A DNA stretch of 56,373 nt from Pirellula staleyi DSM 6068 (GTDB lineage Bacteria > Planctomycetota > Planctomycetia > Pirellulales > Pirellulaceae): the NCBI GenBank assembly GCA_945870455.1, contig CAMBSL010000004.1, forward strand, positions 1 to 56,373, read 5' to 3'. A model generated the notes under the pieces. It was not told the DNA's origin. It searched no databases and saw only the letters and a list, made by a program, of their open reading frames with translations. The translations under genes and the position numbers were made by a program. Positions 44,068 to 53,732 of the stretch are shown here, piece by piece; position 1 is the first letter of the stretch; the number at the start of each line of letters is the position of its first letter.

Positions 44068-45680
44068 CTATTTTGAAGCTCGAATAAGTCGAATCTGGAT
44101 CGGCTGCGGGAATTGCAAAGTCATGTCGAGCGTGTTGTCATCGAACAGCTTGTGGCGAATCGTGAGCTCTCCCTGAGTGCAATTTGATCGGTGTGACTAT
44201 CGGGATGACAGCTCGCGCAAGAAAACGTTCCTGTGGACGAAGCCGCTGCCGTCTCGAACGCCACGCGACCGCGCTTGACCGCAGGATGAGTCGGATCATT
44301 CAACGTTACAGTGGCCGTTACTCGGGGTGTCGTGCGATCCTTGAGGTCGACTAGACTGACAGTATTAGCCAATGCGTTAAGCACCCATGCCGCATTCAGC
44401 TTGCCATCGGACTGATGTTGTAAGGCAATTCCACGAGGAATCGAATCGACATCAATTCGTCCCAGAACATCACCACTCTTCGCGTCCACGGTGAACAGTT
44501 TGTCGGAAGCGGCGGCCGAAACCACCAGCGTAGAATCGTCTTGACTGACTTCGATAGCAAACGGCGTGGCCAATGCCTGCCCGGGATCAGGCTGCTGAGG
44601 CGGCAGTTTTTCCAGTTCGATGAATTCCGGAACTGCGGCATTCTTGTCGGATCCAAATGGAACGCGAGTAATACGATTCAGAAATGCACGATTTTGCAGT
44701 TGGCTAAGATCATGTCCCTTTGTTCCGGCGCGACCATTCACATCATTGCGGGCATCCGTTTGCGAGACAAACACAGTCCCCCGTGAATCTACCGCCAATC
44801 CATAGAGTAGCGTTCCCAATGTGTCGACCGTCTGTAGTAGCTCATCCGTCTTGGTATCGAAGACGAATAGGTCACGATCGGGCACATCGGGATGTTTCAC
44901 GATGTCGACAACATGCCCCAAAGACAACACATTGTTGTGGAGGATGGAATGTTCCCATGCATCGAACGTTACTAGGTCGCCGTCGATCTTTTCCTTGTTG
45001 CCACCCGACAATTGAGTCTTGTTGTTAGATTCGAACGGTATGACATACAGCTTGCCACCACGAACTTTGATTGCTCGCGCATCCTGAGCCGGAATCGTCA
45101 GCCGCTTAGTGACTTTTCGCGTTTTAACATCCACGACGGCGATCTGATTCTCAGACGACAGTGCGACATATGCCTTGTCGTTGCTGGCGAAAGCGATTCC
45201 AGCCGGCTCATCAAACGTAGTGGCTCGCTTGGAATCATATTCCTGAATGGTTGCAATGACGTTCCAATACGTTGGGCTGTTCCTGTCGTTGTCGATCACA
45301 CTGACCGAATCCGACACGTGATTGGAAACCCATACTTCACGTCCATCGGGTCGAACGGCAACACTCACGGGATCCACACCGGCCGGAATCCGTTGCACGA
45401 GTTTCTGAGTCGCGACATCAATCACGTCGACGGTACCCGAAGGAGTATTCGCTACGAAGACTAGGTCTCCAGCGATTGCAATAGGATTTGCGTGCGGGCT
45501 GACGAACGTTGGATGACCAATAGCAACGAAGCCCACTTTTGCCTTTACAGCATTTTCGGTAGTCGATAGCCCCGAGTTTGGCTCGCTTTGCGAAGCTTAG
45601 TTGCTTGGCTCACCTGAGATAAGCATCGAAATCGGGATTAGCGTGAACACTCATGTAACGGAAAGGACTGCGGTCTTCAT
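44068..45680 (-). pseudogene. Decayed beta-propeller/cytochrome c protein gene
   Basis: The readable part (GTG at 45536 to 44121) encodes YVTN-type beta-propeller repeats (VFVANTPSGTVDVIDVATQKLVQRIPAGVDPVSVAVRPDGREVWVSN) and a haem-binding CASCHPDSHTDQ. It then falls out of frame, whereas normal relatives continue with a cytochrome domain. A second frame continues to a stop near 44070 (ELTIRHKLFDDNTLDMTLQF). Upstream, an ATG at 45680 with AGGAG begins a signal-like sequence (MKTAVLSVT) in the same frame, interrupted by TGA (45651-45653) and TAA (45597-45599). So both ends are damaged. The intact ancestor was probably a secreted haem-containing propeller protein. Confidence 0.75.
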
Positions 45681-45756
45681 CAATTGGACTCCTGTGGATT
45701 CATTGACCACTGACATGTGACTCTACTGACAGATGGACCTAGTTGCGAAATGCAAT

Positions 45757-47427
45757 TCATGAATTGGTAACATTCATATCTGGTCCATGAATACTCAACT
45801 GTTCTGTACGGACTGACGCAGACTGTGAATATCGCCGTCCATTGAGAAGAACACCCAACCATGTGTTTCTGACGAGGAATTGATAGCTGAGCAACAGCAC
45901 GCTAGTAGTAGCTACGAAGATGATGACAACCTTGACACCAGACGGCAATGGAAGATCACGCACGAGATACTGGACGTAAATAATCAGTGGGATGTGGATT
46001 AGGTACTGCCAGTAGGATGAATCGGAAAGATATCGCACCCAAGGACTTTGTGCGTGGAAGTGGCGGTGAAAGAGACCTATCGTTCCGAAGGACATGTACC
46101 ATGCGAAACTGACTTGAAATAGGGCGGCTGCAATCTTAGCACCTGTCGCAGTCGATCCTCGGAGAATCAGCCCCAGTGGAAACAGCACGAGCAAGGCAAC
46201 CGCCAGCATCCACCAAAAGCCGTGCCCAACCGCGGCGTCGCGATCATTTGCATCGAAGTACAAGAGTCCGAATCCAAAGAAGATGGCGTAATATGCCAGC
46301 ACGGCAGGCATTGGCAATAATCCAATCGACGTATCCGGCCCGAAGGCACCGGGCATTTGCCCCATAAGGAACTGAGGCACAGCAGTCAAAGGAATCAGCC
46401 ACAGGAAGCGACGCGTCGATAACAGCCAGGATGGAGGCACTGCTGGAATTGGCAATACCTGCGTCAACTTTATCAGAACCGCGAAAATGCAGACATACCA
46501 GCATAGGAACCAAAGAAACCACAAATGGCCAAACAGCGGAAAGTACATCAAAAGGTTGACAATCGAATTGAGACGGGAAGGATATTCCGAGTCGATCGGA
46601 AGTGATGCTATTTTGCGACCAGTGCGTTCGCTGATCAAAGTTGCGATCGCTTCACGGCCCTTTAGAACATCGATTCGTTCGGCCGGTACCCGGAAAAGAT
46701 TTGCAATAAATGCTGTCGTTCCCCAATCGATCAAAAGTAATTCATCCGGCCGTTTGCCTTCCTTATTTAAGGCAATCAAGCTGGCATCGGACTTCAACAA
46801 TAATTCAGCGATGTTGGCCCGTCCAAAGAAGCAAGCAACATGTAGAGGTGTTGCCCCATTCGGGTCTTTTAACTGAACATCGCCCCCGTGAGAAAGGTAT
46901 TTTTCGACCGCTGCCTGATCTGCCGTGGCGACATCACCCCAAATCTTGATTTCGGAAGCAGGAGTGGGAATGGCATTCTCCGCCTCGCCACGATCCGCGA
47001 CAACACTTGCTGTTGCTGTAGTTGCTTGAGAACGGACGGAGCCAGAACGCACGGAGCCAGACACAACCCATGTCAATGGAATGATCGTCAACAACCCCAG
47101 CAGCATGGGAATGAAGATTCGTTTGAAGCGGTGCGAAAGCAATTCACGAAGTCCCCGTTTCCGCCACAGCATCGCGGTGAAGAATCCGCTGACCAAAAAA
47201 AACAGCGGCATTCGCCAGCCATGAATAAAAGAGAGAAGCACGCCGTACCATGGACTTGCTTGAGAATCCTCCACCGCCCAGATGACACCAATGCCTGGAA
47301 TGAACGACATAATGCCGTGCAGCATGATTCCCAGTAGCATCGCGAAAGCGCGCAACGCATCGAGATCATGTCGGCGTGATGAAGCCGAAGTTGATGCTGG
47401 GATCAAATCAGTCACTGTGTTCGTCAT
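45757..47427 (-). CDS. Acyltransferase family membrane protein with inserted ankyrin repeats
   Basis: A 556-residue protein of the acyltransferase-3/OpgC type. The first part has RRHDLDALRAFAMLLGIMLHGIM (conserved His37) and RMPLFFLVSGFFTAML (72-86). After the third helix there is a stretch of about 130 soluble residues with ankyrin repeats: NGATPLHVACFFGRANIAELLLKS (190-213) and its neighbours at about 158-245. The membrane part resumes at about 290 (LMYFPLFGHLWFLWFL). Ten or so helices in total. Insertion of ankyrin repeats in a cytoplasmic or periplasmic loop of this enzyme type is unusual. Its start overlaps the stop of the ankyrin gene, pointing to a working pair. Confidence 0.82.
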   Translation of the reverse strand: MTNTVTDLIPASTSASSRRHDLDALRAFAMLLGIMLHGIMSFIPGIGVIWAVEDSQASPWYGVLLSFIHGWRMPLFFLVSGFFTAMLWRKRGLRELLSHRFKRIFIPMLLGLLTIIPLTWVVSGSVRSGSVRSQATTATASVVADRGEAENAIPTPASEIKIWGDVATADQAAVEKYLSHGGDVQLKDPNGATPLHVACFFGRANIAELLLKSDASLIALNKEGKRPDELLLIDWGTTAFIANLFRVPAERIDVLKGREAIATLISERTGRKIASLPIDSEYPSRLNSIVNLLMYFPLFGHLWFLWFLCWYVCIFAVLIKLTQVLPIPAVPPSWLLSTRRFLWLIPLTAVPQFLMGQMPGAFGPDTSIGLLPMPAVLAYYAIFFGFGLLYFDANDRDAAVGHGFWWMLAVALLVLFPLGLILRGSTATGAKIAAALFQVSFAWYMSFGTIGLFHRHFHAQSPWVRYLSDSSYWQYLIHIPLIIYVQYLVRDLPLPSGVKVVIIFVATTSVLLLSYQFLVRNTWLGVLLNGRRYSQSASVRTEQLSIHGPDMNVTNS

Positions 47428-48413
47428 TTCGACTCCAACGATACCGTGTATTTACTCAAAATCTCAGCAATCTGCTCGCGTGCGACAGCGACGACATCGA
47501 GTTCGCATTTCAGTCCAAGAGATCCGTACACATGTTGATAGATGGCTCCCAGTTCCGCGTTCATTTCGATCGAAGTTGCAGCCAGAGGAGTCAAACCATG
47601 CTTGTTAACGTTGTTCGGATCCGCTCCCGACTTCAGAAGCAGCTCAACCATTTTCGGTCGGCAGAAGAAACTTGCCAAGTGGAGTGCGGAATCACCGGAG
47701 TGATTTTGCGAATCAAGATGCGCATTTGCATGAATCAAGAGCTGGGCCGCATCAAGTTGTCCGAAAAACGCGGCTAGCATAAGCGGTGTACTTCCACCGA
47801 AGTCTTCTCTCATGTTCAGATCCGTACCCGCGTGGATGTGTTGTTCGATGACCGAGGTGTTACCGGTTATTGCTGCCTGCCAGATGCTTACAGTTGGAAC
47901 ATTATTAGATGCCTTTGGAGCAGCGGCCATCAGCAAAGCCATGATCTTAGGCCGCTCAAGCTGAATCCGAGCAAGATCCAGCCGCTGACCCAATTCCTTC
48001 TCAACATTTCGGTAAAACGATTCCAGGCCGTTACTCCACGTGAGGGCAACTAGATCCATTGCATTGAATCCACGATGGTTCCGCATCGCAGGATCGGCAC
48101 CCGCGGCCAACAGTAAACGAACAATGTCCGTGTGCCCAAGGAACGCGGCCATCTGAAGCGGCACATTTCCTTCTGCATCGCCAAGTGCTACACTCGCCCC
48201 TTCAGAAAGCAGCAATTCGACCGTGGCGTGCTGATGAAACAACGTTGCAATGTGAAGCGGTGTCAGACCATTTTCACAGCGAGCATCCACTGCCACATTG
48301 TTTTGCAGTTCCTCTCGAATTTCATTACGATCACCTCGACCAGCCGCCGCCCAGATGTTCTTTTCCGACAACGGGACACTCAATGTGACGTGACCCAATG
48401 TCGGATAGGCCAT
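47424..48413 (-). CDS. Ankyrin-repeat protein, partner of the acyltransferase
   Basis: About 329 residues from ATG at 48413; an earlier ATG at 48485 would overlap the amidohydrolase by 59 bases. Six or so ankyrin repeats are readable: NGLTPLHIATLFHQHATVELLLSEGA, EGNVPLQMAAFLGHTDIVRLLLAAGADP, GGSTPLMLAAFFGQLDAAQLLIHANA, SGDSALHLASFFCRPKMVELLLKSGADP. There is no signal peptide, so it appears cytoplasmic. A short block after two repeats (ERPKIMALLMAAAPK) resembles the EAIATLISERTGR stretch in the acyltransferase's insert. Start/stop overlap with the acyltransferase implies coupling and possibly direct contact. Confidence 0.85.
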   Translation of the reverse strand: MAYPTLGHVTLSVPLSEKNIWAAAGRGDRNEIREELQNNVAVDARCENGLTPLHIATLFHQHATVELLLSEGASVALGDAEGNVPLQMAAFLGHTDIVRLLLAAGADPAMRNHRGFNAMDLVALTWSNGLESFYRNVEKELGQRLDLARIQLERPKIMALLMAAAPKASNNVPTVSIWQAAITGNTSVIEQHIHAGTDLNMREDFGGSTPLMLAAFFGQLDAAQLLIHANAHLDSQNHSGDSALHLASFFCRPKMVELLLKSGADPNNVNKHGLTPLAATSIEMNAELGAIYQHVYGSLGLKCELDVVAVAREQIAEILSKYTVSLESK

Positions 48414-48426
48414 CGCGCGCACCACA

Positions 48427-50211
48427 TCAATTGCTCGAAGACCTCGTAAAGACCGTTTTGCCTTCCTTGATGGTTTCCAGAACAACGATGTCTTTGATCG
48501 TTGTCGATTCCACCTTGAGCGGATTCTTATCGAGGATCACCAAGTCGGCAAGCTTGCCCGCTTCCAGCGTTCCTTTGGATGATTCCTCTTTCAGTTGGTA
48601 CGCAGCCATCGCTGTAACGGCCCGGAGTGCGTGGTAGGGAGGAATGGTTTCCTCTGGTCCAACCACTTGGCCACTTGCCGAAATACGATTCACTCCGGCA
48701 TCGACCAATGCCAAAATGGAGGGGACTGGTGTTACAGGCGCGTCGTGTGAAAAGGTGAATGGCAGACCATTTCTCAAGAAAGTTCGAGAGGCCAGTGCGA
48801 TGGCAGCTCGTTCCTGCCCCCAGAGCCTGACCACGGCATCTCCAGCCGTCGCGATTCCCGCCGTGAGGAAACTGGGGATTGCGCCGTAGATTTTGATTTT
48901 TTCTATCTGGTCCACTCGCACCAACGCGGCGTGGACAAAGACCGGTCGATGATCTCGCATGCCATATTTCTTCACCGCCTTGGCGATCGCTGAGAGAGCT
49001 TGATCCGCAGCCGCATCCCCATTCATGTGCATATGGATCTGTAAGTCGCTCGCCCAATACTTGTCAAACACGGCATCAAGGACTTCGTCAGGTATCTGTT
49101 GGTACCCAGAGAAGGCACCGGTCTTTCCCGGCGGATTCTGAGAGTATGGCTGGGTGAACCAAGCGGTATCGAGACTCCCATCCAACCAGAATTTGACACC
49201 TCCCATTCGAACGCGATTCACATAACGCCGATCAAGATCCGGGCGAGCGGTCCTCAATTGCTCGACGATACCATCTGAGTTAGGGTTGTATTGGGATGCG
49301 ACGGAGTAAGCTGCTGCGAGCGTATCATCCAATGACGAGTCTTTCGCAGCGATGTAGAGGTCAATGGGCAAGAGTTTTTTATCGATCGCATTGAGGACGA
49401 TTCCGATGTCATCGTTACCAAGTCCCAATCCGGCCTCCATCGCCGTGGTCTGACCATAGCTCGCCCAAACCTCCGCGGCTCCAGTGATTGCCCGCGCTGC
49501 CAATTCTCCGGTAAGCGCGGGCCGCTTGCTCCGAACCGCATTAAGAGCCGTTTCCTCCATCGGGCCCAACAGCGATTTTCCATCGGTTTTGCGGTCGAAT
49601 GATCCACCGGTCGGGTTCGGAGAATCCGCTGTGATCCCAGCCGCTTGGAATGCCTGGCCATTCGCAGCCCCCAAATGCCCCGACGAATCGACGATCATCA
49701 CCGGGCGATTGGCCGATATTTGATCGAGCTCTTCGCCCGTCGGAGCGCGGCCTTCCTTCAGCGTTCGTGCTTGATACCCAAATCCGACAACCCATGCACC
49801 CTCAGGAGTACGTTCTGCCTGTTTCTTCATCCTCGAAACAAGTTCCGCGATGTCGGCACAGTCGAACAAATTCGCATCGACCAGGTTCTTTCCGAAATAG
49901 ACGAAGTGCCCGTGCGTATCGATGAACCCTGGCAAAAGCGTCTTGCCTTTCAGGTCGATACGTTTGCTGTTGGTACCAGCGAGTCTTGCCGACTCGGCAA
50001 GCGTTCCAGCGTACAGAATCTTCCCATCCTTCACCACCAAACTCTCAACATACTCCGGCGTCGTCCCGCGCATGGTGAGGATATCCCCCCCCAAAAAAAT
50101 GCGTGCTTCCAACTCAGGATTGGCCAGCTGCTGAGCCAAACAAGTTGCCCCAGAAAGAGCCCATGACAAAACGAAGAACGTTGAGAGAAATAGCTTGCCC
50201 TTAGACATCAA
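48427..50211 (-). CDS. Secreted amidohydrolase of the YtcJ-like group
   Basis: A 594-residue metal-dependent hydrolase. Signal peptide: MMSKGKLFLSTFFVLSWALSGATCLA. Metal-binding GFIDTHGHF holds His100 and His102; the later LQIHMHMNGDAAADQALSAI and TFSHDAPVTPVPSI also fit YtcJ-type amidohydrolases. Such enzymes cleave amide-like or formamide bonds; the substrate is unknown. It is first in a minus-strand group with the ankyrin and acyltransferase genes, 14 bases apart from the former, and its start lies about 120 bases from the divergent porin-like gene's frame. Location is likely periplasmic. Confidence 0.85.
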   Translation of the reverse strand: MMSKGKLFLSTFFVLSWALSGATCLAQQLANPELEARIFLGGDILTMRGTTPEYVESLVVKDGKILYAGTLAESARLAGTNSKRIDLKGKTLLPGFIDTHGHFVYFGKNLVDANLFDCADIAELVSRMKKQAERTPEGAWVVGFGYQARTLKEGRAPTGEELDQISANRPVMIVDSSGHLGAANGQAFQAAGITADSPNPTGGSFDRKTDGKSLLGPMEETALNAVRSKRPALTGELAARAITGAAEVWASYGQTTAMEAGLGLGNDDIGIVLNAIDKKLLPIDLYIAAKDSSLDDTLAAAYSVASQYNPNSDGIVEQLRTARPDLDRRYVNRVRMGGVKFWLDGSLDTAWFTQPYSQNPPGKTGAFSGYQQIPDEVLDAVFDKYWASDLQIHMHMNGDAAADQALSAIAKAVKKYGMRDHRPVFVHAALVRVDQIEKIKIYGAIPSFLTAGIATAGDAVVRLWGQERAAIALASRTFLRNGLPFTFSHDAPVTPVPSILALVDAGVNRISASGQVVGPEETIPPYHALRAVTAMAAYQLKEESSKGTLEAGKLADLVILDKNPLKVESTTIKDIVVLETIKEGKTVFTRSSSN

Positions 50212-50441
50212 TTAGCCCTAAAGATGGAGGAGTGACGCGGGTGGAAAGTGCATAAGCGTATCGCTTACAGTCTAATTATTAAGCGAAACCTTGACAACGA
50301 GCTTAGATGGTCATGTCAGTTTTTTGAGAACCAGTGGAACTCCTCTTGACTCGATATTTTCCCTATTTCTATAAGCCAAGCATTGCGATAGCTCGGTTGG
50401 CGGCGGGCGGTTTATGGACGAAGTCCACGGAGAATGGCGGC

Positions 50442-51839
50442 ATGCGATACCTGATCTGCGTTGGATTTCTCGTCTTTGTCGGAACTGCTTCTATCACCGT
50501 CTCTGCGCAGTCACCTATCGTAAGGAAAGACGTAGCGTCCGAGGAAAACACTGACAACGCGGATGCCGAAGCCGATCCGAATACCATCCGCAGTCAATCG
50601 AGTGAGTCTTGGGTGGATGGGGACTCGGGTGCCGCCAAAGGCAAGCCTATCGCGTTGCCTGTGCCGAGGGTCGCGCCACAGTCCGAGGGTAAAATGGAAC
50701 TTCTATTTGGTGCTGGGACACTCAAGGCCAGCGGGACTTTGTCTATCTTAACGGTCAACGGAACACAACGATCCTACGTGCCCTGGAGTCCCCTCTTTCT
50801 TCTTCCTCCGTCCCCATTTGGACTGGATACTTCGACGTTCGAAATGCATGCTCGGCAATCGAATTTTCAACTGCTCTATGATGGCCCGAAGATCGAAGGA
50901 TGGAAGACGGGCGCGCTCGCCAAGGTCTACATGTCAAACTCGAGCCTCACCTCGGACACCTACGGCGTTTTACCGGTTGTTGCATTCGGCGAAATGAAGA
51001 ATGACGATTGGCGTTTCGCGATCGGTCTGCAACCCGACTTGTTCGCCCCTCGCGATCCGGGCGTAATTCCGATGACGCTGATGGGCGGAGCAGGAAATGC
51101 CGGTACGTTTCGAGGCCAAATTCGCCTTGAACGCTCCTGGACGCCAAGCGAAAACTTCCAAACGACCTTGCAGGCTGCCCTAAGCGATCCGATATCCACG
51201 GTGTTGCTCGATGCAACGCGCCGTACAACCGAAGGGAATGGTTGGCCCAATTTAGAAATCCGAGGCGTCCTGGGGTTGGGGGCAAAAGAGGAATTGGCAG
51301 GTGGACGAACGGAAAGACCGATTGAACTAGGTATTGCTGGCTTAGTAGGCCAGATTCGAAATACTCAAAACGTATTCGATTTAGACGATATCAATCCAAA
51401 TATCCCTGTCCGTTCGGTCATCAATGTCGATGGTTTGTCGGTCGATGGCAAGATTAATCTCACGGCCAATACCGGACTCATAGGCGAAGGTTACGTTGGG
51501 CAAGGCCTAGGCAATTACGCGGGTAATATTTTCCAAACCTATCATCCAGAGACCTATGCAGTGATCCGCGGACGGGGTGGTTTCCTGGAACTATTCCATT
51601 ATTGGAACGAACGATTGCAAGTTCATGTTGGGTATGGTGTGGAAGGACCACTTCGCCAAGATCTGCCCGCAGTGGGTACCGGCATTTTGAAGAATTCCGC
51701 TTACTTTGCGAGCATGTTCTGCGATATCACGAAATTCCTACAGTACAGCTTCCAAGTCGACTATCGCCATACAGACTACGTGACGCTCAATGACAATCGA
51801 GGCTTTGTTTTCTACAATCAATTCGTCATGCGGTACTAA
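50442..51839 (+). CDS. Outer-membrane beta-barrel protein (porin-like, DcaP-type?)
   Basis: About 465 residues from ATG 50442, chosen because GGAG precedes it and a signal peptide begins there (MRYLICVGFLVFVGTASITVSAQ). The frame is open from 50334, but that part has no signal sequence. After a variable low-complexity linker, the body has alternating strands, with FEMHARQSNFQLLYDGPKIEGWKTGALAKVYM typical of porins, and it ends in an aromatic residue (FVMRY), usual for barrel proteins. The DcaP comparison is tentative. It may move small molecules across the outer membrane. Confidence 0.65.
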   Translation: MRYLICVGFLVFVGTASITVSAQSPIVRKDVASEENTDNADAEADPNTIRSQSSESWVDGDSGAAKGKPIALPVPRVAPQSEGKMELLFGAGTLKASGTLSILTVNGTQRSYVPWSPLFLLPPSPFGLDTSTFEMHARQSNFQLLYDGPKIEGWKTGALAKVYMSNSSLTSDTYGVLPVVAFGEMKNDDWRFAIGLQPDLFAPRDPGVIPMTLMGGAGNAGTFRGQIRLERSWTPSENFQTTLQAALSDPISTVLLDATRRTTEGNGWPNLEIRGVLGLGAKEELAGGRTERPIELGIAGLVGQIRNTQNVFDLDDINPNIPVRSVINVDGLSVDGKINLTANTGLIGEGYVGQGLGNYAGNIFQTYHPETYAVIRGRGGFLELFHYWNERLQVHVGYGVEGPLRQDLPAVGTGILKNSAYFASMFCDITKFLQYSFQVDYRHTDYVTLNDNRGFVFYNQFVMRY

Positions 51840-52039
51840 CCTCGTTTGAAAATTAGGTTCGGATCTCACATCCTAAATCCGGTTTATCCTAGCGCTTTCT
51901 GTATCACCATGCCCCACCCCAGTGAGTCTAAACGGGTCGTCTGCACTAGGATGTCTCCATGCCTGACAACATCCAAAACGAAGATGCGACTAGACCGAAG
52001 CGAAATCGCAAGGCTCGCCCTCTCAGCCTTCGTAGCTTG

Positions 52040-52272
52040 TTCGGAATGAACTCGGGCGAGGGAGGAGACCACTCGCCAAAAAATCTACCTTTGCTGGTTG
52101 CGGGGGGGGGGGTAAGTTAGGATTGCGGCACGGTCAGCATTTGGCCTTCGACGTTGAAAAAAGTCTTCCACTTGCGAATGTCCATCTAACGTTGGCTCAA
52201 AAGATGGGAGTTAAAACAGAAAAGTTTTCCGATGCAACTGGAACGTTAACAGGACTGACTCAGTCCAGCTAG
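52040..52272 (+). pseudogene. C-terminal remnant of a DUF1552 protein, broken at an 11-G run
   Basis: FGMNSGEGGDHSPKNLPLLVAGGG in one frame and KLGLRHGQHLAFDVEKSLPL then ANVHLTLAQKMGVKTEKFSDATGTLTGL in another join into the conserved end of planctomycete DUF1552 proteins. The switch falls on a run of eleven G (52102-52112). Only about 75 residues remain out of several hundred. Confidence 0.7.
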
Positions 52273-52311
52273 TTCGGGCATCGTAGGCATAGTCGCGCCT
52301 CAGCCGTAATC

Positions 52312-52383
52312 GCCGTAGTGTGGGCCTCTGAGCCCGCACGACGGCAGGCTCGGCAATCTACGCACGGGGCCGGAGCCCCATGC
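52312..52383. repeat. REP-like hairpin pair, left of the transposase
   Basis: Hairpin A: GCCGT-a-GTGTGGGC, loop CTCTGA, GCCCGCAC-g-ACGGC (52312-52345). Hairpin B: GGGGC, loop CGGA, GCCCC (52366-52379) with outer GCA/TGC pairs. The same two-hairpin unit returns at 53201-53276. Confidence 0.85.
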
Positions 52384-52498
52384 TACGGTAGTGATCGACC
52401 AAAAGACCATTTTTTTCCGACTGGCGCGTACAATGAGAATCGTTTCCAAATTTTGCACTCGAGTAATCAAAGTGCGTGCTTGAACGCGGAGTTCGATT

Positions 52499-53206
52499 GT
52501 GCGCGGCGAAGACACTTGGAACCTCGACCCTCCACCGGATTTTCAGGGATTTCGTGAAGATCTTCCGATGAAAGTCTATATGCGGAACATGCCCCATTGG
52601 AGGCAGCAAGGGGCCACTTATTATGTGACCTTTCGACTCGACGACTCAATCCCTTCGCACTGCATCGAACTCTTGAAGCGGCTTCAAACGGAATGGTTGG
52701 CTACAAATCCACCACCCCAAAGTAAGCAAGCTTTGGATCATTTAGGTCGAGTTCTTTTCGAACGCGTCGAATATTGGCTTGATCAAGGAATGGGAAGCTG
52801 TGTTTTGCAAGACGAACAGCTTTCGAAAACCGTTGACGGATCGCTTAAGTGTTTTCATCAAGTCCGCTATGAACTTGGCGCGAGCGTCGTCATGTCCAAC
52901 CATGTTCATTGCATCCTACGACCGCTGCTCACATCAAACATTGAGTTGGAGGATATTCTTGGAAGCTGTAAATCCTTCACTGCGAAGAGAATAAACGAGC
53001 ACCTCAATCAATCCGGTACGATCTGGCAACAGGAAAGCTATGATCGAATTGTTCGAGATCCGGAACATCTTTGGCGATGCTTGCAGTATATTGGAAGAAA
53101 TCCAAGTAAAGCGGGTCGATCTAACGAGTCTTGTCGGCTATGGGTAAATCCTGAATGGGAGAAGCTTGGGTGGACATTTGTAAGCGAGCTCGATACCTCA
53201 CCGTAA
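52499..53206 (+). mobile_element. REP-associated tyrosine transposase (RAYT, Y1/IS200-like)
   Basis: A 235-residue Y1-transposase family protein. The family block MRNMPHWRQQGATYYVTFRL begins near residue 28. The metal-binding HUH motif is in VVMSNHVHCILRP, and the probable catalytic Tyr181 lies in WQQESYDRIVRD. RAYTs are domesticated single-strand transposases thought to mobilise REP hairpins. REP copies lie on both sides. GTG at 52499 or ATG at 52568 may be the start; family members usually have a short N-terminal extension like DPPPDFQGF, favouring the first. Confidence 0.88.
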
Positions 53207-53352
53207 TGTGGGCCTCTGAGCCCGCACTACGGCCGGCGCAGCAATCTACGCACGGGTCGGAGTCATGTTACGGTAGGATTCGCGTCAGTTGGTATTAATC
53301 CACTCGGCCGTAATCTCCGTCGTACGGGCTCAGAGGCCCATACTACGGCGGA
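53201..53352. repeat. REP-like hairpins right of the transposase (direct and inverted copies)
   Basis: A direct copy of hairpin A (CCGTA-a-TGTGGGC, CTCTGA, GCCCGCA-c-TACGG, 53201-53231) and a diverged hairpin B (about 53249-53275) are followed by an inverted copy of A (53317-53350, containing CGGGCTCAGAGGCCC). Confidence 0.85.
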
Positions 53353-53732
53353 TTAAGTAATTCGCGCAATGATCAGAGCCCTCATGCTGCAGGTGGCTCT
53401 TCGAGCGTCGAAGACGTCGTATGTGACCAACGAAAAACGAAAAAGTCCGGTGCTGGAGTGGACCAACACCGGACTTGAAACATTTTCGTTGCTATCGCAT
53501 CGCAAAAAACCGATGGAAAAAACCGATGGGGACACAGCACTTTTGAACGAATCGAATCTCACAGGAACATTCTTCGCCATTCGATCGCAGATTTTGCCAC
53601 CGCAATTGCAAAATGTGTCACGGAAAATGCCGAAGTGGTGAGCCCCCCATGCGGTTGGCTACGTTGGCTACCATGCGGTTGGCTATCAGACTTAGGCTTC
53701 GATTATGCTTTAGAAGGTTAACAGTATACCTA
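53207..53732. other. Region between the transposase and the DUF6998-like gene
   Basis: About 525 bases with the REP copies (to 53352), a minus-strand terminator (53435-53476) and a short repeat of CATGCGGTTGGCTA at about 53650-53686. A frame of 90 codons at 53369-53641 has no recognisable features and is crossed by the terminator hairpin, so I do not call it. Confidence 0.4.
53435..53476 (-). terminator. Rho-independent terminator, minus strand
   Basis: AAGTCCGGTG (53443-53452) pairs perfectly with CACCGGACTT (53467-53476). On the minus strand the stem is followed by TTTTTCGTTTTTCG. It probably ends the transcript of the DUF6998-like gene. Confidence 0.7.

Larger units (their letters stand above)
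51840..52498. other. Region with a DUF1552 remnant and REP hairpins
   Basis: About 660 bases that hold the broken DUF1552 end (52040-52272), an 11-G run and the left REP copy. No intact gene is seen. The remaining sequence shows nothing recognisable. Confidence 0.5.

Noticed and set aside
47029..47065. Direct repeat in the acyltransferase gene (SGSVRSGSVRS)
   Set aside because: A short in-frame duplication in a linker before the ankyrin insert; low-complexity coding sequence rather than a separate element.
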